From the NCBI RefSeq assembly GCF_003583935.1, contig NZ_QYRN01000003.1:186001-250000 (forward strand): a DNA stretch of 64,000 nt, written 5' to 3'. Below are positions 58,266 to 64,000 of the stretch, piece by piece. The position numbers were made by a program, and so were the translations under genes. Positions within the stretch are counted from its first letter, which is position 1. Each line of letters opens with the position of its first letter. The notes under the pieces were generated by a model. It saw only the letters and a list, made by a program, of their open reading frames with translations. It did no database searches and had not been told where the DNA came from. The stretch is from Aureimonas flava. Its GTDB lineage: Bacteria > Pseudomonadota > Alphaproteobacteria > Rhizobiales > Rhizobiaceae.

Positions 58266-59041
58266 GCGCGGGGCCCCACCAGGCGCGCGTACACGTCGCC
58301 CGAACGCCGGTTGCGGGCGGCTTCCAGCGCGAGCCGCGCGCGGAACGCCTCGTCCCCGAGCCAGCGGTCGAGCCGGAAGCGCGCTTCCTCGCCGACCGCG
58401 AGATTGAACTCGTAGCGGCCGAGTTCGCCCAGCCGGTCGAGGCAGCGGAAGGCGAGGTCCAGGGTCGCGGGCGTGTATTCGAAGGCGAGGCAGCGCAGCG
58501 GCCGCGACAGGCCGGCCAGCACCTCCGCCTCGTGTCCCTCCACGTCGATCTTGCAGAAGGCCGGCTCGCCATGCTCGGCGATCAGGATGTCGAGCGTGGA
58601 TACCTCGACGCTGACGCGCTCGCCCCATTCCACGCCGCGAAAGCCCTCGTCGCCGGCGACGCGCCCGCGCCATTCGCCGGACAGGGTGGAGACGGTCGGA
58701 TGGCGCGCGGACACCGCGAGTTCCGCCCGGCCCGGTGCACGGCCAACGGCGCGGCGGTCGAGGCGGATCGTGGCCGGATCGAGCCGGCGGGCGAGATAGT
58801 CGGCGAAGAGCGGCTGCGGCTCGAAGGCGACCACGCGCGCCCCGGCCCGTGCCAGCGCCCGGCTACGACTGCCGACATGGGCGCCGATGTCGAAGGCGAG
58901 GTCGCCTGGCCGCACCAGCGTGCGCAGGAACCGGTCCAGCGCCCAGCGGCGCCACGGCTGGCCGTTGTAGATCGCGATCGAGCGCCAGAGGCCGAGGGTC
59001 GCCGCGTCGAGGCCGACGCGGTCCAGAAGACCTCGCTTCAC
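58262..59041 (-). CDS. FkbM-family methyltransferase
   Basis: A 259-residue SAM-dependent O-methyltransferase of the FkbM family: SAM loop 'AFDIGAHVGSRSRALARAGA', acidic residue in 'VVAFEPQPLFADYLARRL' and the signature 'FCKIDVEGHEAEVLAGLSRP'. Members often methylate sugar hydroxyls of polysaccharides or natural products. GTG 59041 overlaps the CDP-alcohol transferase stop by four bases; the downstream sulfatase-fold gene overlaps in the same way. Codon use and GC content match the neighbours. Confidence 0.87.
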   Translation of the reverse strand: MKRGLLDRVGLDAATLGLWRSIAIYNGQPWRRWALDRFLRTLVRPGDLAFDIGAHVGSRSRALARAGARVVAFEPQPLFADYLARRLDPATIRLDRRAVGRAPGRAELAVSARHPTVSTLSGEWRGRVAGDEGFRGVEWGERVSVEVSTLDILIAEHGEPAFCKIDVEGHEAEVLAGLSRPLRCLAFEYTPATLDLAFRCLDRLGELGRYEFNLAVGEEARFRLDRWLGDEAFRARLALEAARNRRSGDVYARLVGPRA

Positions 59042-59823
59042 GGCCGGACGCTCCGAAGCGCGCGGATGTCCACCGCGAAGGACCAGGCGAGAAGAACGAG
59101 CGCCGCCAGCACCACCCCTTCCGACAGGGGCGGGTCGACCGGCGGAAGCAGGGCGAAGCACAGAAGGGCGATCTGAAGGACGCAGACCGTCTTGCGCCGC
59201 AGCGACGGCGCCAGCGGGCGGGCGAGGCGCGGGTCGAGCGCGCCCCAGACGACAAAGGCATAGCGCATCAGGCCGATCAGGAACACATGGGCGCCGGCCT
59301 TGCCGTCGGCGAAGGCGAGCGCGCACAGGATCAGGATCAGGAAGGCGTCCACCTCCATGTCGAAGCGCGCCCCGAAGCGCGAGGCGAGGCCCGTGCGGCG
59401 CGCGAGCCAGCCATCCAGCCCGTCCAGCGCCAGCGCCAGCAGGGCGGCGCCGGCCAGCATCCACTCGAAACCCGCGTCGTACTCGGCCAGCCGGCCGTAG
59501 TCCCACGCGCAGGCGCCAAGGGCCGCCGCCATCCCTCCGCGCACCGCCGTCACGACGTTGGCGGGCCCGAACCGGACATGCGGATGCTCGCCGAGGGTCC
59601 ACAGCACGAAGCCGACAACCGGCGCGAACAGCGCGAGCGCCAGCGGAAGCACCGGCCAGCCGGCATGGCCCTGAGAGACCAGAAGGCTCGCCGCGACCGT
59701 CAGCCCCAATGCGGTCGCCGCCAGCGTCGCGCAGGCGCCTGGAAGCGCCGGCGCGCCCGCCCGGCCGACCGCCGGGATCGGGCCGGCCTCCGGCATGGCC
59801 GGCAGGATGGGGTCGAAGCGCAT
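59038..59823 (-). CDS. CDP-alcohol phosphatidyltransferase
   Basis: A 261-residue inner-membrane enzyme with six or more hydrophobic helices and the complete CDP-alcohol phosphotransferase motif in 'DGWLARRTGLASRFGARFD' followed by Asp four residues later (D-G-x2-A-R-x8-G-x3-D-x3-D). It transfers a phosphoalcohol from CDP-alcohol to a hydroxyl acceptor. Headgroup specificity cannot be read from the motif. It lies six bases after the GTP cyclohydrolase II gene and overlaps the FkbM gene, so it belongs to the same transcript. Confidence 0.88.
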   Translation of the reverse strand: MRFDPILPAMPEAGPIPAVGRAGAPALPGACATLAATALGLTVAASLLVSQGHAGWPVLPLALALFAPVVGFVLWTLGEHPHVRFGPANVVTAVRGGMAAALGACAWDYGRLAEYDAGFEWMLAGAALLALALDGLDGWLARRTGLASRFGARFDMEVDAFLILILCALAFADGKAGAHVFLIGLMRYAFVVWGALDPRLARPLAPSLRRKTVCVLQIALLCFALLPPVDPPLSEGVVLAALVLLAWSFAVDIRALRSVRP

Positions 59824-59829
59824 CGCGCG

Positions 59830-60951
59830 TCAGCCGAGCTTCGCCGCGATCGCGGGCCAGTCCAGAAGGTGCCCCGCGCGACGTGCCTTCGTGACGAGAT
59901 AGTCGCGGTTCTCCGCCGTGACCGTGCCGAGCACCGCCGTGCGGGCGCTTACCTCGATGCCCGCCGCCTGGAGCGCGGCGATCTTGGCGGGGTTGTTGGT
60001 GAGGAGTTCCACCGAGCCGATCCCGAGCCCGCGCAGCATGGCCACCGCCGCGCCGTAGCGCCGCCCGTCGGGCTCGAAACCGATTTGCGCGTCGGCCTCG
60101 ATCGTGTCGAAGCCCTCGTGCTGCAGGCCGTAGGCGCGCATCTTGGCGGCCAGCCCGGTGCCGCGCCCTTCCTGGTCGAGATAGAGGAGCACGCCGCCGC
60201 CCCGCCGCGCGATGAGCTGCAGGCCCTCGCGGAGCTGGTCGCCGCAGTCGCATTTCAGCGAGCCGAAGAGGTCTCCGGTGATGCAGGACGAATGGATGCG
60301 CACCGGCACGGGCCCCGACGCGTCGGCCTCGCCCACCACGATCGCGAGCTGGTCGCGCTGAGCGAGGCCCCCGCGAAACACCACGAAGCGGCAGTCGGCG
60401 ACGTCCCGCAGCGGAACGGGGGTGCGGGCGACCTCGCGGAAACGGGTTTCCTGCGCGGTGGCCGCGCGCAGCTCCGCCTCGGCCACCGCGAGGCAACGGA
60501 CGAGCGTGGCGTCGCCCGGACGCGCCGGCCGAACGAGAAAGGCCGGCAGGAGCTGCGCGAGGCGCGCGAGCTCCACCAGGCAGCCGAGATCGGGAGCCGG
60601 ACGCCAGGGCGCCTCGCTGCGCGCGCCGGCGGCGAAGGCGAGGCGCGACAGTTCGGCGATGTCCTGCGGGCCCGTGCGCAGGCACACCGGGCCGATGGTC
60701 GACAGGCCGAGCGCCCGCGCGCGGGGCGCGCTGAGGAAGAGATCGGTCTCTGCATCGGCCGCGGCGAAGAAGCGGGCGACGTCGGCGGGTGCGGCAGCGT
60801 CGAGCGCCAGCACGGCGAAGCGGGCGCCATCCGTGGCGAGCACCACGGGCCGCCCGTAGCGCAGTTCGGAAACGGCGCGCTCGGCGTTCAACTTGGCGAT
60901 CTCCGAGACGTCGTCCCCACCGAACAGGATGTCGGAACCGCCTTCGCTCAT
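59830..60951 (-). CDS. ribA: GTP cyclohydrolase II with degenerate RibB-like N-terminal domain
   Basis: The C-terminal half (from about residue 170) is a complete GTP cyclohydrolase II: 'RIHSSCITGDLFGSLKCDCG' with three zinc cysteines, 'YLDQEGRGTGLAAKMRAYGL', and 'LLTNNPAKIAALQAAGIEV'. It opens GTP to the 2,5-diaminopyrimidine. The N-terminal ~170 residues resemble the DHBP-synthase half of RibBA ('AERAVSELRYGRPVVLATDG') but lack the catalytic acidic 'DDEDRENEGD' stretch, so that activity is probably lost. ATG 60951 gives 373 residues. It heads a five-gene operon leading to the RibD-type reductase, and is divergent from the dehydrogenase-PTPS operon. Confidence 0.9.
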   Translation of the reverse strand: MSEGGSDILFGGDDVSEIAKLNAERAVSELRYGRPVVLATDGARFAVLALDAAAPADVARFFAAADAETDLFLSAPRARALGLSTIGPVCLRTGPQDIAELSRLAFAAGARSEAPWRPAPDLGCLVELARLAQLLPAFLVRPARPGDATLVRCLAVAEAELRAATAQETRFREVARTPVPLRDVADCRFVVFRGGLAQRDQLAIVVGEADASGPVPVRIHSSCITGDLFGSLKCDCGDQLREGLQLIARRGGGVLLYLDQEGRGTGLAAKMRAYGLQHEGFDTIEADAQIGFEPDGRRYGAAVAMLRGLGIGSVELLTNNPAKIAALQAAGIEVSARTAVLGTVTAENRDYLVTKARRAGHLLDWPAIAAKLG

Positions 60952-61147
60952 CGCCTTCCACTCCCCACATCGACGCGCACCGGCAGGGCACAGCCGCCAC
61001 GCGGCCCGGCGCTCGATCATGACAGCTAGACGACGGCGGTCCTTAATCCAGATTGACCGCTGAACGAGCGCGTGAGGTGGCCGTGAGGCCGCCGCCGACG
61101 CCGTTTCCAGGTGGGTGGGAGATGGCGCCATAGGAGCCCGAAGAAGC

Positions 61148-62143
61148 ATGGGAGACGCCGGTCCCGACAGACCGGAAGACGGTCGCGCGCTCTGGATCGT
61201 GGGCGCCGGCCGCGCCGAGCTGCGTCGAAGCGTCGCCCCCGTTCCGACGCCCGAGACTTGCCGCGTGCGAAGCCTGTTCGGAGCGATCAGCCGGGGCACC
61301 GAGCGGCTGGTGTTCCAGGGCGCGGTGCCCGAAAGCGAGGACGAACGCATGCGCGCGCCGCTCCAGGAGGGCGATTTTCCGTTTCCGGTGAAATACGGCT
61401 ACAGCGCCGTCGGCACCGTGGAAGGCGGACCGGACCCCTTGCGCGGGCGCGTCGTGTTCTGCCTCCATCCGCACCAGGACCTCTTCGCCGCGCCACGCGC
61501 CGCGCTGCGCCTCGTGCCGGAGGACGTGCCGCCCGAGCGGGCGGTGCTGGCGCCCTTCATGGAAACCGCGCTCAACGTGGTCTGGGACGCGGCGATCGCG
61601 CCCGGCGACCACGTGGCCGTGATCGGCGCCGGGCTGATCGGCAGTCTCGTCGCCTACCTCGCCGCGCGCGTGCCGGGCACCGAGGTCACGCTGGTGGACA
61701 CCGCCGAGGCGCGCCTCGGCCGCCTGGCGGGCTGGGGCTGTCGGCTCCGGCCGCCGGACGGAGCGCCGGCCGACCAGGACGTCGTGGTGCACGCGTCCGG
61801 CCAGCCGGAAGGGCTCGCCGCCGCGCTGGACTGCGCGGGCGTCGAGGCGCGCGTGGTGGAGGCGAGCTGGTTCGGCACGCGCCCCGTCGCCCTGCCGCTC
61901 GGCGGCGCGTTCCACGCGCGCCGCCTGTCGATCGTCTCCTCGCAGGTCGGCCGCATCCCCGCCGACCGCCGCGCCCGCTGGACCACGGAGCGCCGTCTCG
62001 ACGCGGCGCTCCGGCTTCTGGCCGACCCGGTGCTCGACCGTCTGTTCTCCGGCGAAAGCGCGTTCTCGCGCCTCGACCGCGACTACGCGGCGATCCTCGC
62101 CGACCCCGACACGCTCTGCCACCGCATCCGCTACGCGGACTGA
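61148..62143 (+). CDS. Zinc-type MDR dehydrogenase, BchC-like
   Basis: A 331-residue medium-chain dehydrogenase resembling the BchC (bacteriochlorophyllide dehydrogenase) group: 'GAISRGTERLVFQGAVPES', 'FPVKYGYSAVGTVEGG' and the Rossmann loop 'VAVIGAGLIGSLVAYLAARV'. The usual catalytic-zinc 'GHE' motif is absent, as in BchC-like proteins. I use ATG 61148; a GTG at 61115 is possible. No photosynthesis genes are near. It opens an operon (PTPS homologue, glycosyltransferase, methyltransferase) divergent from ribA across 196 bases, where both promoters must lie. Confidence 0.82.
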   Translation: MGDAGPDRPEDGRALWIVGAGRAELRRSVAPVPTPETCRVRSLFGAISRGTERLVFQGAVPESEDERMRAPLQEGDFPFPVKYGYSAVGTVEGGPDPLRGRVVFCLHPHQDLFAAPRAALRLVPEDVPPERAVLAPFMETALNVVWDAAIAPGDHVAVIGAGLIGSLVAYLAARVPGTEVTLVDTAEARLGRLAGWGCRLRPPDGAPADQDVVVHASGQPEGLAAALDCAGVEARVVEASWFGTRPVALPLGGAFHARRLSIVSSQVGRIPADRRARWTTERRLDAALRLLADPVLDRLFSGESAFSRLDRDYAAILADPDTLCHRIRYAD

Positions 62144-62175
62144 CCCCTTCCCCTTCTCCAGCGCGAGGCCCGCCG

Positions 62176-62574
62176 ATGTTCGCCGTCGAAGTCCGTGACC
62201 GCATCATGATCGCCCACAGCCTTCCCCGTCCCGTGTTCGGCCCGGCCCAGGGCATGCACGGGGCGACCCTCGAGGTGGACGCGGCCTTCTTCACGCAGGA
62301 CCTGGACGAGGACGGCCTCGGCGTCGACATCGGCCTCGCCGCCGCGGTGCTCGGCGAGGTTCTGGCGCCGCTGAACTACCAGAACCTCGACGCGCTGGAG
62401 GTCTTCCGCGGCCGCGTCACCACGACCGAGGTGCTGGCGCGCCACGTGTTCGACGCCCTGGCCGGGCGGATCGCGGCGGGTGCCTTCGGGCCCGGCGGCG
62501 CGCGCATCCGGCGCCTGCGCGTGACCCTGCACGAGAGCCAGGCGGCGCGCGCCTGGTACGAGGCGGAGCTTTGA
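62176..62574 (+). CDS. Divergent 6-pyruvoyl-tetrahydropterin synthase/QueD-family protein
   Basis: At 132 residues this fits the PTPS/QueD T-fold family ('VRDRIMIAHSLPRPVFGP', 'GMHGATLEVDAAF', 'TLHESQAARAWYE'). The canonical proteins have a catalytic Cys four residues before a His-Gly-His zinc motif; here the Cys is Ala24 and the second His is Ala30, leaving only His14 and His28 as clear ligands. The usual 'LDHxxLN' also reads 'LNYQNLD'. It may have a changed reaction or a binding role. It ends in TTGA overlapping the glycosyltransferase start. Confidence 0.82.
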   Translation: MFAVEVRDRIMIAHSLPRPVFGPAQGMHGATLEVDAAFFTQDLDEDGLGVDIGLAAAVLGEVLAPLNYQNLDALEVFRGRVTTTEVLARHVFDALAGRIAAGAFGPGGARIRRLRVTLHESQAARAWYEAEL

Positions 62575-63629
62575 ACGCGGCGGTCGCGCGCGATCTCGTT
62601 TTCGCCATTCCGGGCGACCTCGACGCGCCGAGCGGCGGCTACGGCTACGACCGGCGCATGATCGCCGAACTCGCCGATCTGGGTTGGCGCTTGCGCGTGC
62701 TCGCGCTGCCCGCCGCCTTTCCGGCGCCGGGGCCGGCCGACCATGCGGCCACGGCCGAAGCCTTCGCCGGGCTCGACGACGGCGCGCTGGTGCTGGTCGA
62801 CGGGCTCGCCTTCGGCGCCCTGCCCGCCCTGGCGCGGCGCGAGGCCGCGCGGCTGCGGCTGGTCGCGCTGGTGCACCACCCGCTGGCTTTGGAAGACGGG
62901 CTGGCGCCGCCGGTGGCCGAGGCGCTGCGCCTCAGCGAACGCGAGGCGCTGGCGCACGCGCGGGCGATGGTCGCCACCAGCGCCACCACCGCCCGGCTCC
63001 TGAAGATCGGCTTCGGGGTCGCCGCGACGGTCGCCGTCGCCCCGCCCGGCACCGAGCGCCCCGATCGCCTCCCAACCACCCGCGACGCGCCGGTGCCGAC
63101 GATCCTGTCGGTCGGCGCGCTGATCCCGCGCAAGGACCACGCCTTGCTGGTGGATGCGCTGGCGCGCCTCGCCGATCGCCCCTGGCGATGCCGCATCGTC
63201 GGCAGCCCGACGGCCGATCCGGCCACCGCCGAAATGGTGCGGGCGCGCGTCGCGGCCGCGGGTCTGGAGCGGCGCATCGTGCTGGCCGGTGCCGTTGCCG
63301 ACGTCGAGGCGGAGTACCGCGCGGCCGATATCTTCGCCCTGCCGTCCCGCTTCGAGGGCTACGGGATGGCCTTCGCGGAGGCGATGGCGCACGGGCTGCC
63401 CGTGGTCGGCTGCGCGGGCGGCGCGGTCGCGGAGGTGGTGCCGCCGGAGGCCGGGCGGCTGGTGGAGCCCGGCGACGCCGCCGGCTTCGCCGAAGCCCTG
63501 CGCGCGCTCCTTGACGAACCGGCGCTTCGCCGAGACCTCGCGCTCGGCGCGTGGCAAGCGGCCCAAGGCCTGCCTACCTGGGCCGATTCCGCCCGGATCC
63601 TTTCCGACGCCTTGGAGGCGGTGCATTGA
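62571..63629 (+). CDS. GT4-family glycosyltransferase
   Basis: A 352-residue GT-B glycosyltransferase with 'GGYGYDRRMIAELADLGWRL' at the N-terminus (acceptor domain), 'TILSVGALIPRKDHALLVDA' and the donor-binding 'FALPSRFEGYGMAFAEAMAH' (E-x7-E motif). It should move a sugar from a nucleotide donor. The start is TTG 62571, overlapping the PTPS-homologue stop as TTGA; no ATG exists near the conserved N-terminus. It overlaps the following methyltransferase the same way. Confidence 0.9.
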   Translation: MNAAVARDLVFAIPGDLDAPSGGYGYDRRMIAELADLGWRLRVLALPAAFPAPGPADHAATAEAFAGLDDGALVLVDGLAFGALPALARREAARLRLVALVHHPLALEDGLAPPVAEALRLSEREALAHARAMVATSATTARLLKIGFGVAATVAVAPPGTERPDRLPTTRDAPVPTILSVGALIPRKDHALLVDALARLADRPWRCRIVGSPTADPATAEMVRARVAAAGLERRIVLAGAVADVEAEYRAADIFALPSRFEGYGMAFAEAMAHGLPVVGCAGGAVAEVVPPEAGRLVEPGDAAGFAEALRALLDEPALRRDLALGAWQAAQGLPTWADSARILSDALEAVH

Positions 63630-64000
63630 GCGGCTTCGACACGACCTGGCTCGACCTGCGCGAGCCCGCAGACCACGCCGCGCGGGACCATACCCTCCTG
63701 AATGCCGCGCGCGCCCACCTGCGGGCGGGCGGAGCGTCCGCGCTCGCGGTGGACCTCGGCTCGGGCACGGGCTCGACCCTGCGCGCCTTCGGCCCCGACG
63801 GCGGGACGCGCTGGCGGCTGGTGGACCACGACCCGCGCCTTCTGGAGGCCGCCTCGGCACGCCTTGCCGGGTTCGGCGTCGTGGAACGGGTGGAGGCCGA
63901 TCTCGGCGCCCTGCCGCCCGCGATCCTCGACGGCGCGCGTCTGGTCACGGCGTCCGCGCTGTTCGACCTCGTGTCGCGTCCCGTGGTGGAGCGTCTCGCG
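63626..64000 (+). CDS. Class I SAM-dependent methyltransferase (3' end beyond window)
   Basis: The visible 125 residues start at TTG 63626, overlapping the glycosyltransferase stop as TTGA. The SAM loop 'ALAVDLGSGTGSTLRAFGPD' and the acidic 'WRLVDHDPRLLEAASARLAG' identify a Rossmann methyltransferase, continuing to 'LVTASALFDLVSRPVVERLA' at the edge. Its substrate is unknown, but by operon membership it should act in the same pathway as the PTPS homologue, dehydrogenase and glycosyltransferase. Confidence 0.85.
   Translation, partial: MSGFDTTWLDLREPADHAARDHTLLNAARAHLRAGGASALAVDLGSGTGSTLRAFGPDGGTRWRLVDHDPRLLEAASARLAGFGVVERVEADLGALPPAILDGARLVTASALFDLVSRPVVERLA

Noticed and set aside
55876-60951. 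Housekeeping riboflavin operon
   Set aside because: The RibD deaminase domain is absent, the RibB-like half is degenerate, there is no ribE/ribH, and lipid-headgroup genes are interleaved.
61148-62143. Bacteriochlorophyll synthesis gene bchC
   Set aside because: The resemblance is real but no photosynthesis genes lie nearby and the operon partners are pterin-type and sugar-transfer enzymes.

Overview
The window is very GC-rich, densely coded and chromosomal in character. Gene content points to an alphaproteobacterium of the Hyphomicrobiales (Rhizobiales): a ChoX/BetC choline-O-sulfate pair, a Ugp glycerol-3-phosphate importer behind a Pho-box-like repeat, a tandem glycine riboswitch, an AraC-type regulator divergent from pobA, TadE/TadG proteins and a PntA/PntB transhydrogenase. 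Genus cannot be assigned from the sequence alone. No insertion sequence, prophage or CRISPR array was seen.

Layout. 1-10.4 kb (minus strand): a GNAT acetyltransferase cut by the window edge, a lipoprotein esterase, KDPG aldolase, otsBA for trehalose, a riboswitch-controlled D-amino acid/glycine oxidoreductase, and ugpBAEC. 10.5-17.5 kb: choline sulfatase with its choline-binding protein, then an RND pump and its adaptor. 17.6-24.9 kb: two rRNA-modification-type enzymes, class II photolyase, SDR, DUF2256 protein, diacylglycerol kinase, a TIM-barrel isomerase and an EamA exporter. 24.9-33.4 kb: MocR regulator, PAS-GGDEF-EAL protein, pntAB, a Gfo/Idh dehydrogenase and a LysR regulator. 33.4-40.3 kb: a Liv-type ABC importer (livKHMGF), an AraC regulator and pobA, probably one aromatic or branched-acid uptake and catabolism unit.

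40.4-50.1 kb is the first unusual region. A LysR/YeiH pair and an ornithine-cyclodeaminase-like gene with a cytosolic PhnD-like protein are followed by a HutC-like repressor divergent from a five-gene operon: betaine-type binding protein, a histidine-ammonia-lyase homologue lacking the MIO-forming Ala-Ser-Gly, two permeases and an ATPase. Together these suggest import and deamination of a trimethylated histidine such as ergothioneine.

50.5-55.8 kb: three tRNAs, adenine deaminase and a tadE-tadE-tadG cluster. 55.9-64 kb is the second unusual region. Two divergent, almost fully overlapping operons combine riboflavin/pterin-type enzymes (GTP cyclohydrolase II, RibD reductase domain, a degenerate 6-pyruvoyl-tetrahydropterin synthase) with a CDP-alcohol phosphotransferase, an LtaS/EptA-like sulfatase-fold membrane protein, a glycosyltransferase, a BchC-like dehydrogenase and two methyltransferases. 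I know of no described pathway with this composition. It continues past the right edge of the window.
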